From contig NZ_HE978580.1 of assembly GCF_000311865.1 (NCBI RefSeq), positions 438,673-502,672 of the forward strand: 64,000 nt of DNA, read 5' to 3'. The notes under the pieces are model-generated. The model saw nothing but the letters and a program-made list of their open reading frames with translations, made no database searches and had not been told where the DNA came from. This DNA comes from Peptoniphilus obesi ph1 (GTDB taxonomy: Bacteria; Bacillota; Clostridia; Tissierellales; Peptoniphilaceae). Positions 8,901 to 18,817 of this stretch are shown here, piece by piece; position 1 is the first letter of the stretch, and each line of letters opens with the position of its first letter. The position numbers were made by a program, and so were the translations under genes.

Positions 8901-10847
8901 TTATAAGTTTTCTAATTCTTCTTTTACTTTTTCTACTGTTATGCCAAAGTGTTTGTATACTTCGCTTCCCTTACCTGATGCTCCGAAGCTATTCATGCCT
9001 ATTATTTTTCCTTTTAGGCCTGCATATCTTCCCCAGCCGAATGGACTTGCTGCTTCTACTACTAATCTTTTTTGACATTCTAGTGGAAGGATTTCTTCTT
9101 TGTAGGAATCTGCTTCTTGTTCAAATATTTCCATTGATGGCATTGATACAACTCTTACATCATCTTTTCCTTCTGCTGCATCTAAGGCAAGTTTTACTTC
9201 TGAACCTGTTGCTATAATTATTTTATTTAATTTTTCTTTTTCTTTTTTAATTATATAGGCTCCTTTTTCTGCTTGTCTTGATGAGTTTTCAAGTCTTGGA
9301 AGATTTTGTCTTGATAGTATTAAGCAAACTGGTGTCTTTTTAGATTTCATTGCTACTGACCAAGCTACTGCTGTTTCTCTTGGGTCTGCTGGTCTAAGAA
9401 CTATATTGTTTGGTATTGATCTTAGCATTGCTAATTGTTCTATTGGTTGGTGAGTTGGTCCATCTTCTCCAACTCCAATAGAATCGTGAGTTAGGATATA
9501 GATTGTTGGTAGTTCTTGTAGGGCTGATAGTCTAACTGCTGCTTTTAAATAGTCTGAAAATACTAGGAATGTTGCTCCGTATGATTTAAGTCCTCCGTGC
9601 AAGTTTATTCCGTTTGCTATTGCTCCCATTGCATGTTCTCTTACTCCGAAGTTTATATTTTTGCCAGATCTATTGCTTGCTGAGAAGTTATCAGAATTTT
9701 TTATTGCTGATTTGTTTGATGGAGCAAGGTCTGCACTTCCTCCAAAGAATAGATCAAATTTTTCTGCAGTTCTGTTTAGTGCTTCGCCTGATGCTGCTCT
9801 AGATGCCATGTCTTTTTCAAATTCATAGAAGTCTCCTTGGTCTAGGATTGAAAGATCATATTCTTGTTTGAAAGAGTCTGTTAGTTTTTTGTAGTCTTCT
9901 TTGTATTTATTTTTATAGACTTCTTCTATTCTTTTGTCTTTTTCATATTCAAATTTATTGTCTATATTTATTTGTTTGAAGTGTTCATATACATCGTCTG
10001 CTACTTCAAATTCTTTGCCCCAAGAATAATATTCTCTTGTTGCTTGCATATCATCGCCAAGTGGTTCGCCGTGTGCTTTTGATTTTCCTACTCTTGGTGA
10101 TCCAAATCCAATTTCTGTTTTTATTTCAATTAGAGATGGTCTATCTTTTTCTTCTTTTGCTCTTTCAATTGCTGCTTGGATTTCTGAAATATCATTTCCA
10201 TCTTCAACGTATTCTGTGTGCCAATTTAGTGCATCGTATCTTCCTCTTACGCTTTCCGTAAAAGCAAGATCTGTTGAACCTTCTATTGTTATATTGTTTG
10301 AATCGTAAAGCACTATTAGTTTTCCAAGTTTTAATGTTCCAGCTAGTGATGAAGCTTCGTTTGATATTCCTTCCATCAAGTCTCCATCTCCACAAATAAC
10401 ATAAGTGTAGTGGTCAATTATTTTTAAATCATCTTTATTGTATTTATCTGCTAGATGACTTTCTGCCATTGCCATACCAACTGCCATTGAAATTCCTTGA
10501 CCTAGTGGACCAGTTGTTGCATCTACTCCAAGTGTGTGTCCATATTCTGGATGGCCTGGTGTTAAAGATCCAACTTGTCTAAAGTTTTTTAAATCTTCTA
10601 TTGTAAGTCCATAGCCATATAAGTGAAGTAGGGAATATAATAAAGCTGATCCATGTCCAGCTGATAGTATAAATCTATCCCTATTGAACCAATTTGCTTC
10701 TTCTGGATTTTTTTTCATTTGTTTCCAAAGTGCATAAGCCATTGGTGCCGCTCCTAATGGAAGTCCTGGATGCCCAGAGTTAGCTGCTTGGACTTGGTCT
10801 ACTGAGAGCATTCTTATTGTATCGATACTTTTTTGTTCAATATTCAA
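8901..10847 (-). CDS. tkt: Transketolase
   Basis: About 648 residues; thiamine-diphosphate enzyme of the non-oxidative pentose phosphate pathway. Seen: SGHPGLPLG near the N-terminus, the ThDP-binding [13 protein letters not shown] near residue 151, the pyrimidine domain with [14 protein letters not shown] and the conserved histidine in [16 protein letters not shown], and a full C-terminal domain. A TTG at 10847 is preferred because AGGGGTGG lies five bases before it; the GTG at 10856 sits inside that site. The gene follows the glycosyltransferase gene almost directly and closes the cell-envelope operon. Confidence 0.96.
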   Translation of the reverse strand: MNIEQKSIDTIRMLSVDQVQAANSGHPGLPLGAAPMAYALWKQMKKNPEEANWFNRDRFILSAGHGSALLYSLLHLYGYGLTIEDLKNFRQVGSLTPGHPEYGHTLGVDATTGPLGQGISMAVGMAMAESHLADKYNKDDLKIIDHYTYVICGDGDLMEGISNEASSLAGTLKLGKLIVLYDSNNITIEGSTDLAFTESVRGRYDALNWHTEYVEDGNDISEIQAAIERAKEEKDRPSLIEIKTEIGFGSPRVGKSKAHGEPLGDDMQATREYYSWGKEFEVADDVYEHFKQINIDNKFEYEKDKRIEEVYKNKYKEDYKKLTDSFKQEYDLSILDQGDFYEFEKDMASRAASGEALNRTAEKFDLFFGGSADLAPSNKSAIKNSDNFSASNRSGKNINFGVREHAMGAIANGINLHGGLKSYGATFLVFSDYLKAAVRLSALQELPTIYILTHDSIGVGEDGPTHQPIEQLAMLRSIPNNIVLRPADPRETAVAWSVAMKSKKTPVCLILSRQNLPRLENSSRQAEKGAYIIKKEKEKLNKIIIATGSEVKLALDAAEGKDDVRVVSMPSMEIFEQEADSYKEEILPLECQKRLVVEAASPFGWGRYAGLKGKIIGMNSFGASGKGSEVYKHFGITVEKVKEELENL

Positions 10848-10858
10848 TTCATCCACCC

Positions 10859-11614
10859 CTATTTAACTGAATCTTTATCTTTTATTACTGAAAATAAAAA
10901 TTTTGGAATTGCTAGCTGTCTTTTTATTCTTGATGGGTTTGTTATCAATCTATAAAACCATTCAAGGTTTAGTTTTATAAATATATCAGGCGCTCTTTTT
11001 ACATCGCCTGCTATAACATCAATAACTCCGCCATTTCCTATTACTAATCTTGTATTTAATTTATTTATGTTTGAGTTTATCCAAATTTCTTGTTTTGGAT
11101 AGCCTAGTCCTAAAAAAATTATATCAGCTTTTAGCCTATTTATCTCTTCTATAATTTCATTTTCTTCTTCATGGTTTTCATAGCCAAGATGGGCTCCTTT
11201 GAAAAATCCATTGTGGTAACCTACTAGGTTGATTTTTGGTCTTTCTTCTTTTATTCTATCATAAGCTTTTTTTACGATTTCTTCTTTTGTTCCAAGAAGG
11301 TATAGGCTGTAGCCTTCTTCTTCGCAAATGTTTAAAAGTTCCATAGATAAATCATAACCTGTTACTCTTTCTTTTAATGGTTTTTTTCTTATCTTTGATG
11401 CATAAACTAGACCTATCCCATCTGCTATTGTCATGTCTGCTTTATTTATTATCTCTGCCATTTCTTTGTTGTTCTTGGCATCATAAACTATTTCTGTATT
11501 TGGAGTTATTATATAGTGTGGCTTGTCTTCTTTTAGAAGTTTTTTTACCATCTCGACTGCTTCTTTAAAGCTTATATTTAATATATCTACTCCAAAAATA
11601 TTGACCTTATCCAA
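10859..11614 (-). CDS. WecG/TagA/CpsF family glycosyltransferase
   Basis: 251 residues, normal for the family. These membrane-associated enzymes add N-acetylmannosamine (or a similar sugar) to undecaprenyl-PP-GlcNAc, the committed step of wall teichoic acid or secondary wall polysaccharide synthesis. Seen: [11 protein letters not shown] near residue 36, the conserved [10 protein letters not shown] near 64, RVTGYDL and the C-terminal [15 protein letters not shown]. Directly upstream lie a methyltransferase and csaB, so it probably helps make the polymer that CsaB pyruvylates. The enzyme class is secure; the exact donor sugar is not. Confidence 0.9.
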   Translation of the reverse strand: MDKVNIFGVDILNISFKEAVEMVKKLLKEDKPHYIITPNTEIVYDAKNNKEMAEIINKADMTIADGIGLVYASKIRKKPLKERVTGYDLSMELLNICEEEGYSLYLLGTKEEIVKKAYDRIKEERPKINLVGYHNGFFKGAHLGYENHEEENEIIEEINRLKADIIFLGLGYPKQEIWINSNINKLNTRLVIGNGGVIDVIAGDVKRAPDIFIKLNLEWFYRLITNPSRIKRQLAIPKFLFSVIKDKDSVK

Positions 11615-11645
11615 TCTTTCACCTCTTAACTATTTTGCCTTCTAC

Positions 11646-12335
11646 TTATTGATTAGCTTTTTCTTTTTTTATTATTAAGAATAAACTGGATCCATCAACT
11701 TCTTCTATACTGTATTTATAGCCTGTAGCTTTTGCTAGTTTTTCGAAGTCTTCTTCTGTAAAGGTTATCGCTTTAAAGCCATCCTTACAAATTATTACCC
11801 CATCTTTTGTTTTGTCATAATCTATTTGTCCAAGAAGTTTTTTATCTGCTTGTTCTTCAAACCATTCTATTCTTTGGTCCCAAAAATTTTTTGAATATGT
11901 GCTTATGTAGAGTTTGCCAGAATCTTTTAACATACTAAGGGACTTAGCAATGGTTTCTTTAGGATCTCCTTTGATAGCTGAAAGAGCATTTTGAAGTAGA
12001 ATTATTACATCAAATTTTTTATCGTTTTTCATTGTATGAAAATCTGCCACTTCTAATTCAACATTTTTATAGTCTTTTAAATAATCTTTTGCAAAATTTA
12101 TTGAGTCTTTTGATATATCAATTCCCTTTACAAATCCTGCACTCCCTGCTAGTTTTTTTAAAATTCTTCCATATCCACAGCCAACTTCTAGTAATTTATC
12201 TTCTGCTTTTAAATCTTTTTTTACCCTATTGATTTCTTCTTCTAGATACTGATCTATTCTTGAGATTTTTGTGTCATAAACTTGAAATAACATTTGAGAA
12301 TTTAATTGTTCGGCATAATAATTTTTATCTTCCAT
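11646..12335 (-). CDS. Class I SAM-dependent methyltransferase
   Basis: 229 residues with a Rossmann-type SAM fold: motif I LLEVGCGYGRIL near residue 48, KGIDISKDSI after it and FDVIILLQNALSAI near 110. No substrate can be assigned by motif. It lies between csaB (11 bases upstream) and the TagA-type gene (31 bases downstream), so methylation of a wall polysaccharide or lipid-linked precursor is the natural guess. An unrelated small-molecule target is possible. Confidence 0.85.
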   Translation of the reverse strand: MEDKNYYAEQLNSQMLFQVYDTKISRIDQYLEEEINRVKKDLKAEDKLLEVGCGYGRILKKLAGSAGFVKGIDISKDSINFAKDYLKDYKNVELEVADFHTMKNDKKFDVIILLQNALSAIKGDPKETIAKSLSMLKDSGKLYISTYSKNFWDQRIEWFEEQADKKLLGQIDYDKTKDGVIICKDGFKAITFTEEDFEKLAKATGYKYSIEEVDGSSLFLIIKKEKANQ

Positions 12336-12346
12336 ATTTACTCTCC

Positions 12347-13450
12347 TTATCCTTCAAGCACTTTTACCACAGCTTGGTTATGAAGCTCTGTTAATTTATA
12401 AAACTTATCTAGGTGGGACTTGGTATCTTTTTTTAATTCCTCTAAATTATCTAAAGATTCCAAAATTTCACCTGTTAAAGATTCTGCATCAAAGTCTTCT
12501 ATATAGTGTCTTTGAACTCTGTCAAGTTCTTTCATAAATCCATCAATCTTTGGATCATAGCTGATGCCGATTGGGTAGGCTCCCATCAAAGTTGCAAAAA
12601 TCAAACCGTGTAGCCTCATTGATACAACTATATCCATGTTTTCAATAACTGATAAATAATCTAGGACATGCAGATATTCTTCTAAAATATATAGGTCTTC
12701 ATATTTATCTTTTAAATTATTAAATATTTTCTTCTCTATATCTAAGTCTAGGTGGTAGAAAAAGGGCACCAAAATTATATTTACATCGTCTCTTTTTTCA
12801 AAAATTTGAGATATTGATTGAGAAATTTCTTCTATTGTCTGATCGCCGTATTTTTTCCAATTTATCACTATAAAGCAGATGTTTTTCTTACCTTTTTTTA
12901 GTTTTAAATTTTCTAAAATTTCTTTTCCTCTTTGGCTGTCGACATCTTTTATTCCAAATACAGTATCAGTTGTAACTAGGACGTCTTTTTTTATTCCTAA
13001 TTCTTTTAATTCCCTGTTTGATTGGTTATCTCTTACATTTATGAAATCTACTTTTGATAAGATATGTTTGGTTAAAAACCTATTTCTTTTTAATCTGACT
13101 GGTCCTATGCCTTGTGAATATAAAAATGTTTTTTTCCTAAAGAACAAGGCTATAAGTAAAATCGTTAAGTAATATATGATTGATTTTTTGCTTGTTATAT
13201 CTTGAAGGAGTGATCCTCCTCCTAGAAGGACCATGTCTGATTTTATAGTTTCTTTAATAATCACAAATATATTAGACCTATCTACGCTGTCCACCTTATA
13301 TTTTTTTTGGGTAAAGTCTGGGTTTTTTGATAATATCACAAGCTCTGCATCAGAAACTTGTGATATTCCATCTACTAAACCCTTTAGTATGGCTTCATCT
13401 CCAATATTGTTGTAGCCATAATATCCAGATACTAGTATTCTCTTATTCAA
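12347..13450 (-). CDS. csaB: Polysaccharide pyruvyl transferase CsaB
   Basis: About 367 residues. CsaB adds ketal pyruvate from PEP to secondary cell-wall polysaccharide, making the anchor for SLH-domain proteins. Seen: the start motif RILVSGYYGYNNIGDEAIL, GGGSLLQD near residue 90, SQGIGPV near 120 and SMRLHGLIFA near 275. A TTG at 13450 overlaps the stop of the DUF5693 gene (TTGAATAA) and gives the typical family start; a longer in-frame reading begins at 13486. Pyruvylated wall polymer implies SLH proteins elsewhere in the genome; none is in this window. Confidence 0.9.
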   Translation of the reverse strand: MNKRILVSGYYGYNNIGDEAILKGLVDGISQVSDAELVILSKNPDFTQKKYKVDSVDRSNIFVIIKETIKSDMVLLGGGSLLQDITSKKSIIYYLTILLIALFFRKKTFLYSQGIGPVRLKRNRFLTKHILSKVDFINVRDNQSNRELKELGIKKDVLVTTDTVFGIKDVDSQRGKEILENLKLKKGKKNICFIVINWKKYGDQTIEEISQSISQIFEKRDDVNIILVPFFYHLDLDIEKKIFNNLKDKYEDLYILEEYLHVLDYLSVIENMDIVVSMRLHGLIFATLMGAYPIGISYDPKIDGFMKELDRVQRHYIEDFDAESLTGEILESLDNLEELKKDTKSHLDKFYKLTELHNQAVVKVLEG

Positions 13451-15518
13451 TATGTTTCTTGTACCCCTTTCTAATAAGTTCTGCAATTATTAATATCAGC
13501 AAGCTTATTAAAAGTGCAACAACAATTTCAACTAGAACTCTCATAAATGATATATAAAGTGGAGTTCTAATATGTGAGAATGTATTTACAATATCTGTCA
13601 TTCCTATTGTTGCAAATAGGGTTAATATTGCTGCTATAAATTGTCCTCTTTTTGTATAGGCAATATATGTTAAAAGAATTATTGCAGGATATCCTGCTAA
13701 AATTGATTTTGTTCTTGGTCTAGCTACTAAATTTTGTTCCATTAAATTTCTTAAAAATAACTCAAATTTTGGAACTTTTGCATTGGTATTTCCGCCCCTT
13801 ACAATAAATATTGCTAGAATTGCAAGGAATAATAATCCAAAAGCAGCCTGCCAAATTTTAACATTTTTTGTCATCAAATCTCTTATTTCTCTTGGCTTTA
13901 AACTGATATCTTGATGGATATCTCCTGAAAATCCAATATAGGCAGCAAAGATAATAATTGATAGGGCAAGTGGCAATAGTTGAGAAATTTTTACTCCCCT
14001 AAAGGTATCTATTTCTAAGAGATAATTAGTTCCACTCATAAAGGCAATTTCATGCAAGGCCCCTATCATTGTTATTAAGATTGAAATCACTAGGATTAAC
14101 CCTCCATGATAAAGGATTTTATTTAATTTTGTAGATTTTTTATTTGATAAAATTTCTTTGTAGTTTTCTAATATATAACATATTGATAAAAGTGGAAAAA
14201 CTATTATAGAGTTTAAATTAAATAATATATTTCCAAGACTTTCTTGTTTTCCAAGTCCAAAAAACATTATGCTTAGTAAAGCTCCAAGGACAAATATTGC
14301 AAGTGATAAAAGACTTGGCAGATTAAATAGTATTTCTAGAAGAAGTAGACTTGCTGCAAGTGAGCCTAATGCTACTGGGATTTTTAAAAAACTATTTTCT
14401 TGCCAAGATCCCATTGTCTTAGCATCTTTTAATTGGTAGCCTTTCTTTTCTACTCTTTCATTTAAGCCCTGTAAAACTTGTCCATACTTTTCTGGTTCTG
14501 ATATTAATCTGTCATTTTTTATAAATGGTGATAAAAATATCACAGAGATATTTCTTTCTGATATGGCCCTATAATAAACATTTGTGAGCTCTTGTCCATC
14601 ATTATGAAAAGGAATTTCATAGTCATATTGTGATGCCAAATAATCCCAAGTTGTAAAAGCTCTTATTTTTTTTATATCTGGATTTTTAAGGCTTGCTTCT
14701 GCTCCATCAAGGCCTAAATTTCCCCTTTGATTTGCAGTTTCGACTAAACCAAGTCCTATATTATTTTCTGTTAAAAATTTAGCAAAATCATTTTCTATTT
14801 GGTCGTCATTTTCTGTATTTTTAAAGAAATTCTTTCCTGAAAAAATTACATAGTTTTGTTCTGGATTTAATCTTTTTACTGAATCAATAAATCTTTCCAT
14901 GCAAAGTCTTGTGTCTTGAACATCAGGATTTAAAATTGGTCTAAGGTTTACACTAATTCCATCTATTGTTTTTATTTGATTGATCGCATCTTCTTCAAAT
15001 CCAAGTCCTATATATTCAAGTATTGAATGTTTATCAGGACTTTGTCCTAATTTATTTTTATATATGTCATATCCATCAGCATCATATGTAACTAGATCTG
15101 ATTTTTTACCTTCTATTTTTATTTCATTTTCTGAAAGTCTTTCAATATTTCTTTTGTCTTTTAGAGTTTCCAGTCCCTTTACTATTAAGTCTAAGTCTTT
15201 TTTATCTCCCTCAACTAGTAAATCTTTTCCCTGCATCTTAGTAGAAACATTGTGATCAAGAGATTCTCTTAGTCCTGCAATTGTTAGTTCGTTAAAAGAA
15301 ACTGTACTTACTCCATTTTTATTTAAACTTTCAAAGTATTCTTTGTTGTCCATATTTTGAGTGTCAGAAAGTTTTGAAAAAATATTATAGTCTGCTAAAA
15401 TTTCATAATTCTTATAATCTTTTTCTATTTTAGATCTCTGATAAGCAAAGTAGGTCGAAAATATGATTGAGATTAGAATAAGAATTAAAAATACTTTATT
15501 TTTATTTTTTGTATACAT
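13443..15518 (-). CDS. DUF5693 family membrane protein linked to CsaB
   Basis: 691 residues. An N-terminal membrane anchor (FLILILISIIFSTYFAYQ) is followed by an extracytoplasmic part of about 350 residues, then ten or so hydrophobic segments. DUF5693 proteins are typically encoded beside csaB in Firmicutes. The function is not known; export or assembly of the pyruvylated polysaccharide fits the layout. This is the first gene of the operon that runs through csaB, the methyltransferase, the glycosyltransferase and tkt. The 3' end overlaps csaB by 8 bases. Confidence 0.85.
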   Translation of the reverse strand: MYTKNKNKVFLILILISIIFSTYFAYQRSKIEKDYKNYEILADYNIFSKLSDTQNMDNKEYFESLNKNGVSTVSFNELTIAGLRESLDHNVSTKMQGKDLLVEGDKKDLDLIVKGLETLKDKRNIERLSENEIKIEGKKSDLVTYDADGYDIYKNKLGQSPDKHSILEYIGLGFEEDAINQIKTIDGISVNLRPILNPDVQDTRLCMERFIDSVKRLNPEQNYVIFSGKNFFKNTENDDQIENDFAKFLTENNIGLGLVETANQRGNLGLDGAEASLKNPDIKKIRAFTTWDYLASQYDYEIPFHNDGQELTNVYYRAISERNISVIFLSPFIKNDRLISEPEKYGQVLQGLNERVEKKGYQLKDAKTMGSWQENSFLKIPVALGSLAASLLLLEILFNLPSLLSLAIFVLGALLSIMFFGLGKQESLGNILFNLNSIIVFPLLSICYILENYKEILSNKKSTKLNKILYHGGLILVISILITMIGALHEIAFMSGTNYLLEIDTFRGVKISQLLPLALSIIIFAAYIGFSGDIHQDISLKPREIRDLMTKNVKIWQAAFGLLFLAILAIFIVRGGNTNAKVPKFELFLRNLMEQNLVARPRTKSILAGYPAIILLTYIAYTKRGQFIAAILTLFATIGMTDIVNTFSHIRTPLYISFMRVLVEIVVALLISLLILIIAELIRKGYKKHIE

Positions 15519-15583
15519 AAAATCTCCTTATAAATAACAATATTTGATTTAATTATACTATGAATATGTCTCTTTTTCATATA

Positions 15584-15614
15584 AAAATGGCTCCTGGTAT
15601 AAAAGAGCCATTTT
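15584..15614 (-). terminator. Terminator after mazF
   Basis: Perfect 10-bp arms AAAATGGCTC / GAGCCATTTT, followed on the minus strand by a further T. It separates mazF from the DUF5693 operon. Confidence 0.85.
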
Positions 15615-15647
15615 ATTATGTATGTATTAAATTTTTTAATATGTATT

Positions 15648-15992
15648 TTATTTTATATTTAAACTGATTTTTAAAGCCCTATTTATTTCTGAAATAACAC
15701 CATTGTCGAAATGCCCTATTTTTTCCCTCAGTCTCTTTTTATCTATGGTTCTTATCTGCTCGAGCAAGATTACTGAATTTTTCGGTAAGGGGACATCTTT
15801 TGATTCCACATTGACATGGGTGGGTAATCTAGTTTTATTTTGTTGTGATGTTATTGCTGCTATTATTATGGTTGGGGAATATTTGTTGCCTACATCATTT
15901 TGTATTATTACAACAGGCCTTACTCCTCCCTGCTCCGAACCAATTACTGGAGACAAATCAGCATAAAATATATCTCCTCTTTTTATTAACAT
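15648..15992 (-). CDS. mazF: MazF/PemK-family endoribonuclease (EndoA-like)
   Basis: 114 residues, the standard size of Bacillus EndoA (MazF), a sequence-specific mRNA interferase. Seen: [19 protein letters not shown] at the start, [17 protein letters not shown], the catalytic-region Thr-His in LPTHVNVE and [11 protein letters not shown]. In Firmicutes mazF usually follows alr and an antitoxin gene near acpS. Here the gene lies 10 bases after the AcpS-NnrD fusion and no mazE-like gene is present between them or downstream. The antitoxin must be elsewhere or absent. Confidence 0.93.
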   Translation of the reverse strand: MLIKRGDIFYADLSPVIGSEQGGVRPVVIIQNDVGNKYSPTIIIAAITSQQNKTRLPTHVNVESKDVPLPKNSVILLEQIRTIDKKRLREKIGHFDNGVISEINRALKISLNIK

Positions 15993-16002
15993 ATAAGCAC
16001 CC

Positions 16003-17178
16003 TCAGTTTTTAAAGTATCCTATACCATCTTTTTTTAAAGTATCGTAATAAATGTTTGCTGTTACACTGGAAAATGATTTTATTATATCCCTTGCAAGCA
16101 TATATTCTTCTCCAACTTTTTTGCTGGCAAAATCGCCTGCCTTGCCGTGGATATATGCTCCAACACAAGCCGCATTGTACGGATCTAGACCTCTTGCAAG
16201 TAGGGCTGCTATTATGCCCGATAAGACATCTCCGCTACCTGCTGTTGCCATGCCAGCATTTCCAGTTTTGTTTATGTATGTTTTTTTTGAATCTGTTACA
16301 AGGGTTTTATTTCCCTTTAACAGTAAAATTACCTTATTTTCCTTGGCAAAATTTCTACAAATTTCTTCTTTATTAGCTTCAATTTCACTTATGCTAAGTC
16401 CTGTCAACCTTTGAAATTCAGCTGGATGTGGCGTTAAGATTGTTGAAAATTCTTTCCTATCTTTTAAAAGATCTAAATTTTCAGCTAATATATTTAATCC
16501 ATCAGCATCAATTACTATATTTTTATCCAACTTCAAAATTTTTTCAGTTAAATCTTTTGCAAGATCACTTTTAGCTAGACCCATGCCAATTGCTACCGCA
16601 TCGATTTTTTCTAAAAATTCATAATCTAAATCTTCATAGCTTTTTACTATTGCTTCTATGTATTTAATTGACATGATATCAAAAATATCTTCTGATACAT
16701 AATTATATACAAGACCTGCTCCCATTCTTAGGGCTGCTGTGGTTGAAAGATATGCTGCTCCAGTCATTCCTTTTGAGCCTGCAAAGATTGCAACTCTTCC
16801 ATAAGATCCCTTGTGAGTGTTTTGGTCTCTTTTAAATTTATGGGAAGGTGTTTTTATTTTTATTGCAACTGCTATTGCAAAACCACCATCATGACTGATA
16901 GAAAGTTTGTAGACTTGGTCAAATAATTTTGCATAGGGAGATTGTCCCTTGTAAAAAATTTTTATATCTTTAAATGATATATCTCCTATGCCAGTTTCAT
17001 TTGCCTTGGCTACTGCTTCTTTGCAAGCAAACATTGCAGCCATAGAATTGATATTATAGTTTTTCTTTTTTAATATTTCTATTTCAATATTATTTAAAAT
17101 CTTTTTTAAGAATTTATCTGAAAATTTATTATAAATATTCTCTATTCTTGAAATTTCTACTATATCTATTCCTAGCAA
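16003..17178 (-). CDS. Fusion of holo-ACP synthase and ADP-dependent NAD(P)H-hydrate dehydratase
   Basis: 391 residues with two domains. Residues 1-110 are Acp[14 protein letters not shown] and the metal/CoA motif [10 protein letters not shown] near residue 50, the enzyme that loads phosphopantetheine on acyl carrier protein. Residues about 115-385 are Nnr[26 protein letters not shown] near 220, [13 protein letters not shown] near 245 and the catalytic [15 protein letters not shown] near 305, which repairs hydrated NAD(P)H. NnrD is normally fused to the epimerase NnrE; here AcpS takes that place and no epimerase domain is seen. Both active sites look complete. Confidence 0.92.
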   Translation of the reverse strand: MLGIDIVEISRIENIYNKFSDKFLKKILNNIEIEILKKKNYNINSMAAMFACKEAVAKANETGIGDISFKDIKIFYKGQSPYAKLFDQVYKLSISHDGGFAIAVAIKIKTPSHKFKRDQNTHKGSYGRVAIFAGSKGMTGAAYLSTTAALRMGAGLVYNYVSEDIFDIMSIKYIEAIVKSYEDLDYEFLEKIDAVAIGMGLAKSDLAKDLTEKILKLDKNIVIDADGLNILAENLDLLKDRKEFSTILTPHPAEFQRLTGLSISEIEANKEEICRNFAKENKVILLLKGNKTLVTDSKKTYINKTGNAGMATAGSGDVLSGIIAALLARGLDPYNAACVGAYIHGKAGDFASKKVGEEYMLARDIIKSFSSVTANIYYDTLKKDGIGYFKN

Positions 17179-17261
17179 TTTAATCCTTCCTTATTATCTA
17201 TTTATTTTAATTATACTATACAATAGCTAATTTTACATATTTAGACATGATTATTTTTTAT

Positions 17262-17290
17262 TTGACATAAAATTATTCTTATAATATAAT
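17262..17290 (+). promoter_or_regulatory. tyrS promoter (sigma-A type)
   Basis: Perfect TTGACA at 17262-17267 and TATAAT at 17285-17290 with 17 bases between. Transcription should begin near 17297, giving a leader of about 170 nt before tyrS. Confidence 0.88.
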
Positions 17291-17296
17291 CTAGCT

Positions 17297-17466
17297 AAAT
17301 AATTTGATAGAAATAATGATGGTATACAGTAGGTTTTTTACCGAATTACAATACTTGAATTTCAAGACGACTGTGTCTAAACAGAAACGAGGCTATGGCA
17401 AAGAAAGGTGGTACCGCGAACGCGCCCTTTCAATTGTTATAGCTATTTTTTATTTTGGAGGGAAAA
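17297..17466 (+). promoter_or_regulatory. T-box leader of tyrS, short and possibly translational
   Basis: The T-box motif AAAGGTGGTACCGCG lies at 17404-17418 and its partner CGCGCCCTTTC at 17421-17431, the usual antiterminator arms. Only about 110 nt lie between the predicted start and the T-box, so Stem I is reduced. No second hairpin with a T-run follows. Instead CCCTTT (17425-17430) can pair with the ribosome site GGAGGG (17457-17462) just before the ATG, which would hide the start when tRNA-Tyr is charged. A candidate UAC specifier is at 17325-17327. T-box identity is firm; the translational mechanism is inferred. Confidence 0.85.
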
Positions 17467-18690
17467 ATGAAAGTTTTTGATGTTTTGGAAGAAAGAGGTT
17501 TTATAGACCAGGCAACTTATGAAGATGAGCTTAGGGAATTATTAAATAATGATAAGATAACTTTTTATATTGGCTTTGATGCCACTGCTGATTCTCTAAC
17601 TCTTGGTCACTTCTTACAAATCAGAGTAATGCAACATATGCAAAAGGCTGGTCACAGACCTATCGCCCTACTTGGCGGTGGAACAACTATGATTGGTGAC
17701 CCATCTGGTAAATCTGATATGAGAAAAGTTATGACAAAAGAAATGATTGACCACAATGCAGACTGTTTTAAAAATCAATTGTCTAAATTATTAGATTTTT
17801 CTGATGGAAAAGCAATTTTTGAAAACAATGCAGATTGGATTTTAGATTTTAATCTTATCAACTTTATGAGAGAAATCGGAGTTCATTTCAGTGTAAATAG
17901 GATGCTTCAATTTGATTGCTATAAAAACAGGATGGATCAAGGTTTAACTTTCTTTGAATTTACCTATATGCTACTTCAATCATATGACTTCCTACACTTA
18001 TATAGAAAGCACGGATGTAAATTACAATTAGGTGGATCTGACCAATGGTCAAATATGCTAGGTGGTTATGAACTTGTTAGAAAACTAGAGCAAGACAAGG
18101 TTTACTCAATGACTTTTAAACTTCTAACAACTGCTGCTGGAATTAAAATGGGTAAAACTGAAAAAGGTGCTATCTGGCTTGACCCAGAAAAAACTTCTCC
18201 ATACGAAATGTTCCAATACTTAAGAAATGTTGATGATAGAGATGTTATTAAATTCTTAAAATTATTAACTATGCTTGAAATGGATGAAATCAGAGAATAT
18301 GAAAAACTTGAAGGTGCTGAACTTAACAAGGCTAAGGAAAGATTAGCTTATGAAATTGTTAAGGATGTTCACGGAGAAGAAGAAGCTAAAAAATCTCTAG
18401 AAGCTTCAAGAGCTTTATTCAGCCAAGGTGTTGACAGTGAAAATATGCCTACTAGCGAATTTGATAAGGCTGATTTTGAAAACGGAAAAAATCTAGTTGA
18501 ATTATTAAATGAAATTGGAATAATAAAATCTAATTCTGAAGGAAGAAGATTAATTCAACAAAATGGTATATCCGTAAATGATGAAAAAGTAAAAGACTTT
18601 GCACAAGTTTTAACTCTTGATGATTTTACTGATGGATCTTTAATAGTTAAAAAGGGTAAAAAAGTTTTCCATAAGATAAAAATTAAATAA
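17467..18690 (+). CDS. tyrS: Tyrosine-tRNA ligase
   Basis: 407 residues. Class I synthetase charging tRNA-Tyr. Seen: the HIGH variant LTLGHFLQ near residue 44, GGGTTMIGDPSGKS, the tyrosine-site LLQSYDFLHLY and GGSDQWSNM, the KMSKS variant KMGKTEKG near 225 and a C-terminal S4 RNA-binding domain (EGRRLIQQNGISVN). The ATG at 17467 has GGAGGG five bases upstream; the upstream TTG at 17455 overlaps that site and is unlikely. Controlled by the T-box leader in front of it. Confidence 0.98.
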   Translation: MKVFDVLEERGFIDQATYEDELRELLNNDKITFYIGFDATADSLTLGHFLQIRVMQHMQKAGHRPIALLGGGTTMIGDPSGKSDMRKVMTKEMIDHNADCFKNQLSKLLDFSDGKAIFENNADWILDFNLINFMREIGVHFSVNRMLQFDCYKNRMDQGLTFFEFTYMLLQSYDFLHLYRKHGCKLQLGGSDQWSNMLGGYELVRKLEQDKVYSMTFKLLTTAAGIKMGKTEKGAIWLDPEKTSPYEMFQYLRNVDDRDVIKFLKLLTMLEMDEIREYEKLEGAELNKAKERLAYEIVKDVHGEEEAKKSLEASRALFSQGVDSENMPTSEFDKADFENGKNLVELLNEIGIIKSNSEGRRLIQQNGISVNDEKVKDFAQVLTLDDFTDGSLIVKKGKKVFHKIKIK

Positions 18691-18774
18691 ATTTGTAATT
18701 ATTTTACTAAGAGATTAAAAGAAAATATTAAATTTATTTTCTTATTCTCTTACCTATAATATTTAAAGATAAGA

Positions 18775-18815
18775 AAACCGACATGAGGTAAAATTTCATG
18801 TCGGTTTCTTTTTTT
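18775..18815. terminator. Bidirectional terminator between tyrS and malic enzyme
   Basis: Perfect 12-bp arms AAACCGACATGA / TCATGTCGGTTT with CTTTTTTTT on the plus side and a T-rich tail on the minus side. It serves tyrS from the left and the convergent malic enzyme gene from the right. Confidence 0.88.
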
Positions 18816-18817
18816 TA

